Source: Plasmodiophora brassicae | Lineage: Eukaryota; Endomyxa; Phytomyxea; Plasmodiophorida; Plasmodiophoridae | Direction of reading: 5' to 3' | Assembly (NCBI GenBank): GCA_039704465.1 | Contig: JASFAU010000001.1 | Coordinates: 682,001 to 746,000, forward strand | DNA length: 64,000 nucleotides | Part shown: positions 43,102 through 55,799 of the stretch, piece by piece | Numbering within the stretch: the first letter of the stretch is position 1 | Layout of the letters: each line of letters opens with the position of its first letter | Notes under the pieces: generated by a model | What the model was told of the DNA's origin: nothing | The model's input: only the letters and a program-made list of their open reading frames with translations | Databases searched by the model: none | Translations under genes and position numbers: made by a program

Positions 43102-45710
43102 CTGCCCGACAACGGGAACATGCGGGACGTTAGGTGCAGGCCGCCGTGTAGTCCGGCTTGATGAGCGTTCAAGGTTTACGAACACGTTACTGTGAACAAT
43201 TGGGATACGGAAACGTATATGGAAGCGAGCAGGACGACGTGTGTCCTTGCACTGCAATGTCGAATTGGTGTTGTGGCTGGAAGGACGGTCGCCACGTTTG
43301 TTGTCAAAAGGTCTGCGGCGTGGCAGAGGCGACCTCTCGGCCAAGTCGTCAGGCTCGGGACGAGTCACACAGTGTGCTGGGCTAGTCAATCCGTTTTTTC
43401 CTGGCAGAATCCTTCTAGGCGACTGCGAGAACGACGTATTTGACTACTTCCCAGCAGACGCGACCCCGAACTGGCTCCGAACATCAGTACTTACTTGTCA
43501 GGGCGTTTGCGGCCAAGTCATCATTTTGAACCTTCCTTTCAGCTGCGACAATTTCGCAATCCGTCGCGACCTCTCATTCTTACGTCCGGCACAATTCATA
43601 TTGCCGTGTACACAGCACAAGGGCTCGATGCTACTTGTCCCCGGTGAAGCCCAAGGTCGCCGATTGCCAGTCTCCCCGTGTAGAGGCTGTATCGTTGCTG
43701 CGGCCAGGTCCTCAATATCGGAAGGCGCATTCCGTTACCGGTGGCAACGTGGCTGCTCGCCAGTAACGCCGATTGCGCCACTCCGCACAGGTATCGGCGT
43801 ATCGCGCAATCGTCCACGGCGGTGGCCGTTGACGCATTTGGATACGCTGCGCATGTGCCCCAGGTCCGCAGCTGCCGGCTCTTGTATTCGAACCGAACTG
43901 CCATGAAACACGACCAACACGCGCGCATGCATCTTAAAGCTTCGCTTTGATGTGTAAACACGGTTGTCCTCAGGTGTGACGCCTGACGTCTTCCAGTGTC
44001 CCACATTCTTGGATTTCCTTCTGTCTTGACTCACGACCTGGGCTGGAAGCCGAATATCAAGCGAGGGCCCTGCTGCCGGACAATCCTGCCTGAAACTGAG
44101 GCGAATTCACACCCTCCCTCCTCTCCTGGGATGTCACAAACAACCCCAGTGGTCGACACGTTAACTTGCGTCATCTCGCTTGATCGTTATCTTTTGCCTT
44201 TGTGCGATAATCAGCTTCCTCCTGGCTATCCTCTCTTTGAAATAATATTGCAACAGGAGCCCTGTTGAACTGTGCTGATTTGATATGTCGAACCATCGAG
44301 CACTGCGCTCTGGATCTGCTTTTTCATGACATTCTTTTGGCACATGGTTGATTCCTTTCCGCTCACATTTTGAGTGCCTTCTGCATCGTTAAACCAACCG
44401 CACCATATTTTGTTTCTCTCACACTGTTTCGAGCTAATACCCTGTTTGGAAGCTCCTCCGTGTACCAATCGTGAATGAAACCGCATCTGCGACCTCAACC
44501 AATGTTTGGTGCACCTCCGTGCCAATGTCAATTCAACTTGGCAAGGAAAATCGCATGCTGTCGATTTGGAAAACCATCACAAGAACCCTCATCGCGCAGA
44601 GACCACTTTGCATGCCAAATACCTGGCTTCCACGAATCCAGCTCATACAACGTGCCAACCTCTGTGGTCGACTCATTGTCGCCGTCTTCGTTGCCGGGAT
44701 GACGAGCGACAACCAGTAATGTGTGTGGCACTCGCGGGTTCTGCTCCTGGGGTATCCCCGCCTCTTACTGAAGTGGTTCGCAATGCCGTGCCTAGACCGA
44801 TTTGGAGGACTTGACAAGATCTTGACGTCCCAGCTTTCTCCAGGTGCCATACTCTTGCATGTGGTCACTTGTTCGGTTCCTGGGTCGCATTGTGCTTACG
44901 TTCCATCGGCTTCGTAAGAGTCATGCTCCGTCGTGATCCATACTTGCAATCAGGACCTCGTCTCGTTCTCTCTGCCGCCCAAAAGGCTGAGCTAGTTGCC
45001 TCGTTACATTCTACGTCACCTCTCAGGAAATTATGATCTTCGTTTGGCGACGAGTGGTGCGTTCGGCTTCGACGTCGTCTTTTCATCCAGTCGCTCGAGT
45101 TATTCAACAAGCTTGCCGTCTGCTTCGTTTAGCGGCCAGGCTTCGGAACCGTTTCAGCGCGACATCACCTTCGGCTTCAGTGCATCGTTGCGAATCAAGT
45201 TTCCCTGCCCGTCGTGTCCTCCCCGTTCTTATTGCTGCGTCTGCCGAGTGCTGCTCACTGCAACTGCCATTGTGGCTGGTGTCCTCGTGCTCAGTCGACG
45301 AAGCCGAAGATCGCCGTCCGGTCCCGATTCGCCAATTATGTGATCGAGAACACAGTCCCGTCTGGTGCTCGTCATAACGAACTTTCTTGGTCCGATCCAT
45401 GCCGGGTGCGAGCGCGCCGACGACCTTGGACATTGCGTCAGCATCATCACTGCGCTATATGGGCCGTCGGGCCTCGACAGCCACTCATTTCCGGACCTTG
45501 TATCTCGTCTTCTATCCGAAAAGTATGAGCCACCGCACGGTCGATGGGTCGCCGCAGCAGGCTGGTCGGCAGCAATAATTGCCCACATGCCCTGCTCAAT
45601 GTGGGGTCCTGACCACTCGGAACGTACAAAGCGTCGAGGCGTTGCTCATTCCGGACCAGGATTCCATGCACCGGGCAAAGCACCAAACCATGATGTATGG
45701 TTTGCCCGTT
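43102..45710. other. 2.6 kb without a supported gene
   Basis: AT-richer than most of the window. It should contain the missing 5' exons of WD40-like paralogue 1 near 43.1-44 kb. Short frames with some natural composition occur (for example TTCVLALQCRIGVVAGRTVA at 43230-43440, plus), but none has a recognised family. A decayed mobile element is possible at 44.4-45.7 kb. Confidence 0.4.
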
Positions 45711-46442
45711 TTATTCCGGGTCGTTTCTAATGGTGGTGTCCTGTTGTAGCAAACCCTCCAAGTAGGCTACTACATGACCGTGCGACCATTCCCGGGCCAG
45801 GTCGAGGGCCGTGTCGCCATCGGCGTTGCGATCGTTCACTGACGCGCCATTCGCGACCAGGACCTGTGCGATTTGGAGGTGACCGCGCCAGCAGGCGCCG
45901 ATCATGGGCGTATTGCCCGTCTGTCCCGCAGATGTCAACAACTTGTGACGCACACGCTGGATGACACGTAACCTTCGTCCTAGTGGAGACGTCGGCGCCA
46001 GACGCGACCAGCAGCAATACGATGTCCATGTGGCCGCCAAGGCTTGCTATATACAATGGTGTGCGGCTCTCCTATGCATTCACCGACTGCGTCAGTAATC
46101 TGGAAGCGCCGATTCGTTGACAGGGACGTCGGAGCAGACCGCGTCGAGGACATTGATATCAGCTTGGTGGTCAACCAGCGCTTGGACGACTTGCACGCTG
46201 CCGACCAGGGAGGCGACATGCAATAACGACGACCCGTTCATCTGTACCCGTCCGCGAACGCACTGTAGGTCACCACGTTCTGCCAGTCCAAATCGCCGGC
46301 GAACGGCCATTACCTTGCGGTTGACCGGGAACTTGCCGCTCTTCATGACTGCGGTTGCGGTGTCAGGGTCGCCCGCGTGCACAGCTCGAAACAGGCGTCG
46401 TGTTGCTCGTCTCCACGGCAACCGGTTGACGACGTCCCTCAT
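45711..46442 (-). CDS. Ankyrin-repeat protein
   Basis: Exons 46442-46314, 46241-46140, 46071-45973 and 45920-45711 (179 aa). After removing introns of 72, 68 and 52 bp, three to four ankyrin repeats appear: NGSSLLHVASLVGSVQVVQA, SRTPLYIASLGGHMDIVLLL and GNTPMIGACWRGHLQIAQVL, then GDTALDLAREWSHGHVV. Introns fall between repeats. The 72-bp intron is frame-preserving and stop-free. A protein-binding role is general for the fold; the partner is unknown. Confidence 0.82.
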
Positions 46443-46504
46443 CGCACGTCCTACTTCGATCCAACCTTAACGTATGGGTAAATACCGACCCCAACATGCT
46501 CCGT

Positions 46505-47635
46505 TTATTCATTATTGGGGAGCGACACCGAGGTGGACCTTGACGACTTGGAATCAGACTTCCTGGATGACTGCAATTTACGAGCAAGGTCGTTGTCGCC
46601 TCTGGTTCGCCTGTCCAGCAGGATCGCGGCCAGCCGCTTCAGGCGATACTCCCGTTGCTTCCGAAACCACTTCTGTATGGTTCTAGCTGCTTGCTCTCTT
46701 CCATGGCCGAATGCTGGTTCCAGTGCAGGAGGAGCTGTCCTGGTACGCCTCAGCATACGCTTCTTGATGTCGTCGTCGACGTCCGCCCGGCACGTTTTCA
46801 GGCGTTGCAAGATTAGAGCACGACGTCGCTGGCGAATGTGACGGAACGCGCGCTGGATTCGCAGTACGCATTGCACGACACGTGCCAGATGAGCCTTCTG
46901 CTTGACGCGATCTTCGGCCAGCTTGCTGTCCAGTTCATTCATGCTCCCCATCCGCTCTATGGCAACGATACTCGAAACCCGCCGCATCCGGCGCAGCTGA
47001 CGCTCCTTGAATGATCTCTGTAGTCGAACAATCGACCGGACAACCGTCGCCATGTCCACCTGCCGCCCAGGAGAAGCGCGAGAGCGCCCATCGCCACCGG
47101 AGGGCATGGATTGCTGCACGTCTTCGATGGTCTGTCCCACACCGGGAACGTTTGTGCGGTTGCAAACGAGCCCGTTCTGCACGATCGGGACGTCAGATGG
47201 CTGTCCACGCTCCTGCAGCAGCACGTTGCCGGCAGAACGCGGCAGCGCAGACGGATGATGCTGGGCGTCCCCGACGTCACCGCGTCTCTCCTTGTATCGC
47301 GCTTGAAGTTTGTGACGTAACGCGGCCGACGTTATGCAGTCGAACGATCCGGGGTCGCGAGCGGGAGGGCTCGACAACCGGTTCCCTGAGACCCGGATTA
47401 ATGGGCCGAGACGCGCCTGCCGCCTGGCCTTGATCGCGGCAAAGTCGGTGTCGCCGGCGGGTACTTCGCGGTCAAGAACATACGTGATTCCCCCAACGGT
47501 GATCACCGGCTGCGGCCCGATGTCGGCATGCTGATGCAGGACGATCGCGTCCGGCAGGCGACCGCTCGTCGCCGCGAACATTATAGCGCACCCCCTCCTT
47601 GCTTCAATATGATACTCCTCGATCGACCCTATCAT
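46505..47635 (-). CDS. IQ-motif protein
   Basis: A single 376-aa frame from ATG 47635. Three IQ-like calmodulin-binding helices: VVRSIVRLQRSFKERQLRRM, VVQCVLRIQRAFRHIRQRRR and AARTIQKWFRKQREYRLKRL. They are separated by charged helices. The N-terminal 80 residues include VITVGGITYVLDREVP, possibly a short beta segment. The C-terminus is Ser/Lys/Arg-rich. IQ proteins bind calmodulin or centrin-like light chains; a cytoskeletal or ciliary role is inference. It shares a 240-bp divergent region with the endoglycoceramidase gene. Confidence 0.7.
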   Translation of the reverse strand: MIGSIEEYHIEARRGCAIMFAATSGRLPDAIVLHQHADIGPQPVITVGGITYVLDREVPAGDTDFAAIKARRQARLGPLIRVSGNRLSSPPARDPGSFDCITSAALRHKLQARYKERRGDVGDAQHHPSALPRSAGNVLLQERGQPSDVPIVQNGLVCNRTNVPGVGQTIEDVQQSMPSGGDGRSRASPGRQVDMATVVRSIVRLQRSFKERQLRRMRRVSSIVAIERMGSMNELDSKLAEDRVKQKAHLARVVQCVLRIQRAFRHIRQRRRALILQRLKTCRADVDDDIKKRMLRRTRTAPPALEPAFGHGREQAARTIQKWFRKQREYRLKRLAAILLDRRTRGDNDLARKLQSSRKSDSKSSRSTSVSLPNNE

Positions 47636-47875
47636 CGTACCCGGGACGTCAATAGCGGCATCGTGAATCCCGACGACCCGGGGGTTTCGTGGGTGTCCCT
47701 CCGAGGTGCATTGTGTCGCAGTCGCCGCTAGAGTCGCCGCTCGTCAGACTCAGCGGCCCAGTAGCTTCGCGCGGCAAATGGCGCAAGGCGGCGGCCCGCA
47801 AAAGTGGCCCGACGCGTTGGGCGTGACGTTCCCGTGACCCGCCTGTCATTTTGACAGCGGCGGCGGCGGCGGCCA

Positions 47876-49898
47876 ATGAGCTCATCACCCGTCATGTGGC
47901 GGCAGGTCCTCATCCTAGCTGCCGTTGTTGACCTGCTGCTGCTGGTAGGCTGCGGTTGGGCGGATCGGATCCTGGTCGGCGGTAACCGGCGGCTCGTCGA
48001 TGACGCCGGCAGGGAGCGATTCTTTCATGGGGTCAACGCGGTGTACAAGTCGAGGCCGTACATCCCGCGGACCGACCAGTACGTCGTGCTGGCGCGTGCG
48101 TACCCACGCTGCTGGTTCTCACTGCCGCAAGGTTTGATCCGCAGAGGAGCCTCGTCGACCAGGACTTTAGCCTGCTTCGTGATCTCGGGGTCAGTGGGGT
48201 CCACCCCGTTCTGTCCGCCGATGATTTGATCGCGGCGTGCCACTACGACAGATCAACGCCATTCGACTTGGCGTTATGTGGCCTGGCGTCGAGCCGACCA
48301 GGGGCGTCTACAACGAAACCTACCTGCAGGTTGCCCTCAACATCGTCAATCGCGCCGTAAGCTATGGCATTCATAGCATCGTCGATTTCCATCAGGTCCG
48401 ACGCGTTACGGTACACTGTGAATATGATGGTGCTGACCACGCCTCCTGGTGACGGTGCAGGACGTCCTCAGCGAGAAGTATTGCGGCGAGGGCGTCCCGT
48501 TATGGGCGGTCGATACGTCCACAGATTTTCCGATGCCGTTGCAGGCCGAGGCGTTCCCTGTTGACGCCAATGGGGTTCCTAGTCCCGACGACTGCGGCAA
48601 GCACTTTTGGCCCTACTATCAGTTCACGTACGCAGCAGCGGCTGGCTATCAAGCCCTCTACGACAATGTCGATGGCCGGGCTGATGCATTCGCCAAATAC
48701 TGGGGCCGGGTGGCGGCGCTGTACAAGGGTAACGACGCTGTGATTGGCGTCGAGCTGTTCAACGAACCCTTCGCCGTCAGTGTTCGCTCGCTGGCGACGT
48801 CTGCGACCTGCGCTTAACGCAAATGTGTCCAGGGCGATGTTTTCCGCTTCCCAATGTTGTTGTTCCCGGGTAACTGTACAGAAACGGAAACGAGGCCGAA
48901 TCGCGGCTCACACGCGAACTCAGGGGCTGCCACGAGAGCAAACCTCGAACCTCTCTACGATCTTGCCGCCGGCTCGATTCGAGCTGCGGATCCCTCGCGG
49001 GTCATCATGTTTTCAACTACAACTTGGGCGGACACTGTCGCCAAACCGTTGGGTGGCAGCGCGTTCAGTCGCGTGCCCGGGGGCAACGACCACGTTGGCA
49101 CCTCGGTCCTTGCTTTCCATTACTGTAAACTCCTTTCAGCTCGACGATGTCGCCTGTCTGACTTTGTTCGCCTCAGACGATCCGCCGAACATAGGCGACA
49201 TGGGCGATTACTTCCAGTGGCAAATGGAGACTGCACAATCATTGCAAACAGTAAGGTGTGGCCGGGTAACCTACAGAACGGTACTGAGCATCGACCTGGA
49301 TTTTCAGCCAGCATTCGTTACGGAGGTGGGGCTGAACCCAATGATGGCGCCAGTTGCCGGTATGTGTCCTTGGAGTCGACCACCCACCTGCTATTGCAGA
49401 CTGACCGTCCTGTGTAGACCTCATGGATCGGCATTTACTGTCCTGTCAGTTGCTGGCATGTTTGGGTGTTGCTACTTCAGACGTTTAGCGATCATGTGAG
49501 CAGGGGCCGCGTGGGATTTTAAGGAGTTCGGCGGCGCCGACGCCGGTGGTACTTGCACTGGATGCGATTCGGGCGTCATGATGGCCAATGGCACCATTAT
49601 TGTCGAGAACGTGCGCGCCCTGAGCAGGACGTATGCGCAGGCCGTTGCTGGCAGCACCATCGTCAACCAGTTCAACTCTGCCGACTCGTCGTTCGTTCTC
49701 CAGTACATAGCCAGCCCCGATATCCAGGCGCCCACGCTTGTTTACGTGGCATCGAAGTGGCATTACCCCCAGGGATACCAGATAACGGTAACACCCAGCT
49801 CAGCGCATTACCAAATGCGCCCGTTCGACATCCTAGAGCTGTCGGTGAACGCCAGCGCTGGAGGAACCTTCGTCCACCTACAAATTCACGCGTCTTAG
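47876..49898 (+). CDS. Endoglycoceramidase (GH5 family)
   Basis: Cleaves the bond between oligosaccharide and ceramide in glycosphingolipids. Ten exons keep frame (501 aa): 47876-48078, 48132-48189, 48252-48395, 48461-48775, 48833-48869, 48924-49124, 49177-49250, 49308-49359, 49418-49444 and 49504-49898; introns 52-65 bp. A signal peptide is evident (VLILAAVVDLLLLVGCGWA). Core motifs: FFHGVNAVYKSRPY, IRLGVMWPGVEPTRGVYN, DFHQDVLSEKYCGEGVPLW, acid/base Glu in GVELFNEPF, nucleophile Glu in FVTEVG, then LLSWAAWDFKEFGG. The beta-sandwich end has RTYAQAVAGSTIVNQFN and WHYPQGYQITVTP. This is the most intron-rich gene found here, with one exon of only 27 bp. Confidence 0.92.
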
Positions 49899-50246
49899 TT
49901 TCTCGTTCGAATAGCAGTACATGACAGTAGCGGCCATCGTTGGAGCCAACCGATATCACAGTCGTCAATGACAAAGGACTAGAATATCGCATTATTTTCT
50001 CATATAAGGTCGTGTTGGTAAACACCGAGGTATCCGAGCTGGTCGGTCTTGATAACTATGTCGTGTCGGCTACCGAATATCGCGTTTGTGTACATCGCAT
50101 CGCCCTTAGTCATATTACAGTGCGACCTGACGCAGCTCAGACGCCAGCGCTTGCGACAGCAGAGTCAGATAGATAGAGGCTTACCAAATGCGAGCGTCTG
50201 CGCCTGATACATCCACAGACCACAGGGAAACGCTGCGTACAACACA
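49899..50246. other. Intergenic, no gene seen
   Basis: Between the convergent ends of the endoglycoceramidase and WD40-like paralogue 2. No coding pattern recognised. Confidence 0.55.
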
Positions 50247-52057
50247 TTAGGCACGGTTCGTCAACGCTGCATCGTGCATCACCCACTCAGATTCTCCTGT
50301 GACCAGGAGCGTCCGCCCCGAGGAATGCGGGGTAATGTCCCCAATCGATTCGACGAACGGATCACGAGTGCCGGTTACGCTGCGAGCACTGTCAGCCGGC
50401 ACGCAGGACACGACCAACCATGACCCGCGGCTTACAATGACATCATTCGCGTGTCGACCTGCATGATCTCGCCGTCCCCGAACCCGAGCAGGACCAGGTT
50501 TGGTAGATAGAGGGAGTGGGTATAGAGTTGCAGTTTCTGGGCGTCTATGAACAATGATGCCTTCCGCATGCTTGTTCGGTTGTCGAACTGGAAGAACCTC
50601 CCGTCGTCGGTTGTCGCCGTTACCGAGTGCAAATCTGGACAGCGAAACGTTACACGATGACGCGCACGCAGCCGATGACCGTACCGAATTCGGGCCAGCC
50701 AACGGATCCGATCACTTCGTCCAGGCGGACGGCGGTCACTGTGCACTTTGTCCCTGCACCGAGGTCGTTCAGGCTCAGGATCTGGTCGAACCCTGCCAAT
50801 GCGCGTTAGGGGACACGCAGTGCTAGTCCACGATCGCAGCAGGTACCTCCGGCTGCAAACTTCGATACATCGGACGGGTTGAACGCCAGCTCCCTGATCT
50901 CATCGGTGTGCGCCCAGATCAACGTTGCTATGTCAGACGCCGTCAGCATGAGGACGCGACTCCTATGCAACGATAACATACATTGCTTCCGAAGCTCGAA
51001 CCTATTCGACACCTGGTACACGGAGGCGCTGCTGTCGTGAGCGACGATGACGCGGCCAGAGGAGATCCAGTGAAGTTCCCGGACGTGCTATGTGGCAAAC
51101 CAATACACCGTCAGTCGAGGGGCACAGGGGAGGGTTCCCAGTGTTTCGTTCTCACCGCGGGGCACGAGTCCACCGACTGGATGAGCGCGTCCGCATCCGG
51201 GTCGCTCGTGGACAGCAGCAGGCCGGCGTTGACCGCCATGACGACGTGGCTGGTCGCTAGGCGTTCACTGGTTCCCAGGATGACCATGTCGGAATTGTCT
51301 GGATCGCGAGACGCTTTGCAGACGGAGGCGCTCTCATTACGAGCGGGACCTGGCATCGTTGCACTCCGGTTAAGCGTCGACCCACGATCACGGAAATGGT
51401 CACAACCTGTAGACAGGGACTTGGCAAAGTCGGAGAACCGGCTGGCTTTCAGCATCGTCAGTAGGTTACAGTCATGGCCATCCTGCAAACAACACGACAT
51501 TGGAAACCCGTCGCTGTGCTGTATGGGGACAAGATTACGGTGTAGCCCTTGGCGTCCGCTGCATCGTTGCTCCAGTTGCGAATACCGACGGGCGGTTCGT
51601 CGACCGGTGCTGCGACGCGCATGGTCAGTCCCTAGCGCCTGCACATTATGACCAGATACGAACGAGGACGAGATTGAAGCAGAGGCGATGAGAACGTCGG
51701 CAGTTCGGCTGATTCGATGGGGTCGAAGTACGACAAGCTATTCGTGGTGTCATTTGCGACCCCGTCGACCTCGAGTAGGAAGGGGCTCGGATTTGGCGTA
51801 AACGGGTCGTATAGCGACGACGTCAGGCGATCCTGGATGCTGCTGACATCGACGGTGTTCAGCCATTCCGAGTCGGGCAGGACCATGCTGGGTGTCGGTG
51901 CGCCAGACGGCGACAGCAGGCCGGCGACGTCCATGCTGAGGGTCTCCGCCAGGATCTGGTCCATGTCGCCCGACACCGTCGGCGTTGACACCGACTTGGA
52001 GCTGTCCTTCTTCGAGCTGCTCGCCTTCGAGCTGTTCTTCCTCGAGCTGTCCGACAT
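50247..52057 (-). CDS. WD40-like paralogue 2 (complete)
   Basis: Nine exons keep frame from ATG 52057 to the stop (449 aa): 52057-51664, 51609-51508, 51445-51407, 51349-51156, 51087-50982, 50927-50847, 50792-50685, 50634-50442 and 50379-50247; introns 50-68 bp. A Ser/Lys-rich head (MSDSSRKNSSKASSSKKDSS) and acidic linker precede GIRNWSNDAADAKGYTVIL. Propeller strands follow: SHVVMAVNAGLLL, HVRELHWISSGRVIVAHDSS, WAHTDEIRELAFNP, GFDQILSLNDLGAGT and DDGRFFQFDNRTSM, then VLLGFGDGEIMQVDTR and SGRTLLVTGESEWVMHD. The intron at 51350-51406 is 57 bp and frame-preserving. Function unknown; probably an interaction scaffold. Confidence 0.78.
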
Positions 52058-53296
52058 CGCCCCAGGCCAGTGGTCACAACGTGTGGCCTACCGGGCGTGA
52101 CTGGTGTCGCGTGCCTTCCCGGATCGGGAGTTTGCAGCGGCGTCAGCGCTGAGGCAACCCCCGTCGGACCGGTCAACGGCCTTCTCGTCAGACTTCTTGT
52201 TCCGTACCTGGCGCTGCAGGACGGGGGGGCGGACCGACCGACTCGTACGGCCCGCCCTCACGGCTCCCCGGCGTCCCGTGCTCGGAATTCGTCGACTGTT
52301 CCGCGTCACCAGAGTGATGGGTTAGACTATGCGCAAGTTACGGAGAACGCAGTACTGCGGGTGCGCCGGCTGCCACCCACTGCCCGCTGCCGGCCGGAGA
52401 AACGTTTGGAGCCGCGCCAGATCACTGCGCTGCGCATGCCGTCACAGCATGGTCGTCGCCGGCCCTCACAACGGCCTACCCTGCATCGACGAATCAGCCA
52501 CGGCGGCGTATAAACAAACCGCCCTGTGCTGGACCTGCGAGACTGCAAGTTCCCGTTCTGTTTCTAGCACCTTGCTTGATGTGCGCGACGCCTTCGCTCC
52601 CGTCTGCTCGCAGGCAGCACGTCGCCAATCGCTAGTGAGCTGTCACCGGGTTTAAAGTTGCAAAAAGGTCTCATGGGCTGGATGTCACATGGCGATGGGT
52701 GTCTGCTCGAACGGGATTCGCAGAATGGCGAGTGCGACTGCTTGGTCAGGCGGAAACAGCCCGGTGCACGCATCAGACGATCACCTATTCATGATGACTG
52801 ATGATGATGACTCACTGAATGCGTCACCGCATTTGGATCAAATGAAAGTCCCTGGTGCTGAGGTCTGGCGCTTCGGGTGACGGGCCGCAACCGATGCCGA
52901 CACCACATTAAGGGCAACATATATTTGCAGTCGAATGGCACACAAACGAGTGGAAGTAGATACAGGCCAATCAATAGCACCAATTGTACCACATATAATA
53001 ATAAAGTTGACGCTTGACCTAACGATAGAATCCAGCTGGTGGATCGGCGCTCGTTTCACCGTACTGTAGCCGTACGTGACGCAGGTCAGGGAGCTGGATG
53101 CCGGTGGATGCCGATGAAACCGAGGTCGTTTGTGCAGATGACATCGCCGGGCAACCTGCCGAATACCGCCCGTGTGCAAGAGTCGCGCGCCGACAGGGAA
53201 CCACGCGACCTAACGCCAGACGGATCAGAGCGCAACAACGCAGCGCTTGTATTACAGGGCCAGCCTACCGTGCACTCATACGATTATCGATGTTAT
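52058..53296. other. 1.2 kb without a supported gene
   Basis: Upstream of paralogue 2 and downstream of paralogue 3. Short frames on both strands lack family features. The stretch 52800-53050 is AT-rich. Confidence 0.45.
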
Positions 53297-54510
53297 TCAG
53301 CGTCCACAACGTGTAACTGCCAGGCAATTCAGCTGAACGCAGGGACACATATATCTGAGATGCATGGCGTACTCGGAGTATCCCGAAACGAGCAACGTTC
53401 GGCTCTGGCCATGGACCGCCAGCCTGTCAATGGCTGCGACGTGCGGGTCCCTGATATCGTGCAAGCTAACACATGATCAGTCGCTCCCCTATTACTTTCG
53501 AGCGCCAGGCGGAACAGCGTAGACCTACAAGCGGCACGTACGAAGGTCGGTATGCTGGATGGTGCCATCGCCGAACCCGAGCAGGACGTCGTGGGCGTTG
53601 CACCACGTGTGCGTGTACAATTGCACTTTCTGCGAATCGACGCACATGGTGGGGCGACGTAGCTTGACCCGGGTGTCATACATCATGAACCGCCCATCAT
53701 CCGTCGTTATCGCCACCCCATGCGCGTCTTCCGGAACGGCATCGTCATTTTAGGGCACGCGCAGCTGCGTCAACCGAAACGCACCGGTCCGATCCCAGCT
53801 GACGGATCCGATGATCTCGTCGATGCGCACGCTGGCGGTCGTGCAACGAGTGCCAATGTTCAGGTCGTGGGCGCAAAGAATACGGTCGAATCCTCAAGGC
53901 TTGTTCAGTATGTACCTTTGCCAAACCTTCGGCAACGGCGCAGACCTCCCGATGCAAATAGGTTGGGCGCCGACGGGCAGAACGCCATCTCCCGAATCTC
54001 GTCCGTGTGGGCCAACGTCAGAGACGCTGCAAGGCGTCATGTAAGTTTAGGTGAACCATTGAATCACGGGCGCCGACTCCTTACTTTGAAACTCGATGGC
54101 GAATCTGTCGGACACGGTGAAGACGGACGCCTGGAAGTTATGGGCGACGACCACCTGACGCGACCCCGGCACCCAGTGCAGGTCCTGGACGTACTACAAG
54201 ACGAGCGTTAGCCGATCGCAACGCGGGACACTATAGTGAGTAGGACGGACGTCTGGGCACAGTCCGACGCCGAAAATCAGCGAATCTGGCCGCCGTTGTC
54301 GTTTGTGTTCCGTGCTGACAGCGACGACGACGTGTGTCTGGCTACTCTTGTCGCAGGAGCCGACGATGGCGACATCGGATCCGTCTGGATCGAGGACCGC
54401 ATGGGTTAATGGGAATCGCGGTTGGTGCACATCGTCTACAAATCGAACCGGGGATCCGTAAGCGACCAATAGGAACGTTGTCATGCCTTATGTACCACAG
54501 TCGGGCAACG
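53297..54510 (-). CDS. WD40-like paralogue 3 (5' end unresolved)
   Basis: Exons traced: 54435-54251, 54193-54085, 54026-53946, 53892-53785, 53727-53538 and 53450-53297, with a further upstream exon ending at 54496. All junctions keep frame. Matching strands: GSDVAIVGSCDKSSQTHVVV, YVQDLHWVPGSRQVVVAHN, LAHTDEIREMAFCPSAPN, GFDRILCAHDLNIGTRC and TDDGRFMMYDTRVKLRR, then VLLGFGDGTIQHTDLRT and SRTLLVSGYSEYAM. Exon lengths 81 and 108 bp equal those in the other paralogues. The N-terminal exons should lie in 54.5-55.5 kb but I could not find them, so the gene may be truncated. Confidence 0.66.
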
Positions 54511-55799
54511 CTTCAACCTGGGCTGCGAATGCGCTCGATTTTAGCGCCGTCGGCAGATAGATATCTTTCCTCTACAAGCAGACACACGTTAACGAGCTTG
54601 CCTAGGTGGTAAACCACTCGATTGCCGCACTCACTGCGCTCGGTACGACATCTGTGGCATTGCTCACCCATCGCTGTATGTCGATGGCCGTGTCTAAGTC
54701 TGCCCCGGTTCAACGACGATCGCGGTTCGTTTTTACACGCGTCATTACCGGGTACTTGCGCTCGCTGAGGCTGTTCGGCATCCACCATCTGCAATGCTGC
54801 ACGCTCCAGAAGCCTTAGCGGAGACGTCGAGCCGCTGTCGGGCTCGCACGGGACCGACAGCCCAGCACCCGAAGGCGATCCCCCTGAGTCTGGCCGGGCC
54901 TTCCTCCGCCTGCTTCGTGCCCGCATCCCGTAGCACGATCTAAGACCTCGGCGTAAGAGAAGAGTCGTGAGATAGACCAGGGTACAGCGCTAGAGATGGA
55001 TCGGCGCTGACACGACGTCGGAGAACGGTAGCCGCTCGGGTTGATCGGGTCGGCCCCGCACAAGGCCTGATCTGTGCGAGCTTCGGGTCGGGGAGTTCAC
55101 CGCCGCGTGAACACCAGCCTTACAGCCCACCGACGACGAACGCAGGCGACCCAGCCCTCATGGGCGTATAGTACTATAGGGCGAAAACGCTCCCAGTACC
55201 GGGGTCCTCGGAGAGCGCCCTGTGACCGTACTTACACTGAAGACTGGTCCGAACCGGCTCGGGGGTACGAGCATGCACTCCCTCCGTAGGGCAAGGCGGC
55301 TGGACGACGATGTGCTGTTGACGACGACCAGCGAATCTACCTACGTGATGCGAGCGGAATACCATCCGGCGAGAGGACAGAACACCGCGGTGACACGTCG
55401 GTACGTGAGCGACGCTAAGGAGGTCTGCATTTTCTGCACGCTGAACTTACCGTCCCAGGATCTGGTACCTGATCAACGCCCGCAACAAACAGCGAGACGA
55501 GCGGCTCGAATCAAAGCAAACCCGCGCCGGTCTGTGAACCGGGGTGGCCACTGCTTTCGCTGCGACGGCTGTGGGATGGGCAAATCGACTCCCGGCAGTT
55601 AATGGTCTCCCCTGGCCCCAGCAGCGCCACAATAATCAAGTCATGGGACCCAGGCAGGGTCAGGTTACCGGCCGTGCGGCAGTCTGCGGGGCTTCGGGCG
55701 GTCGGCCAGAGAAACGCCGTGCCCGGCGTAGGGTAGGTAGGCGAGCCTTTGGACCAACCAGCCGACCGGTCCGACCTTGTCGAAGCCCCAGTTCACAGA
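54511..55799. other. 1.3 kb without a supported gene
   Basis: May include N-terminal exons of paralogue 3. A plus frame at 55222-55602 (Thr/Arg-rich, with HCFRCDGCGMGKS) has no family I know. No tRNA or rRNA pattern recognised. Confidence 0.4.

Noticed and set aside
41730..54510. Assignment of the WD40-like family to RFWD3 or Nup37
   Set aside because: General WD40 resemblance only; no RING domain or subfamily motif seen, so no name given.
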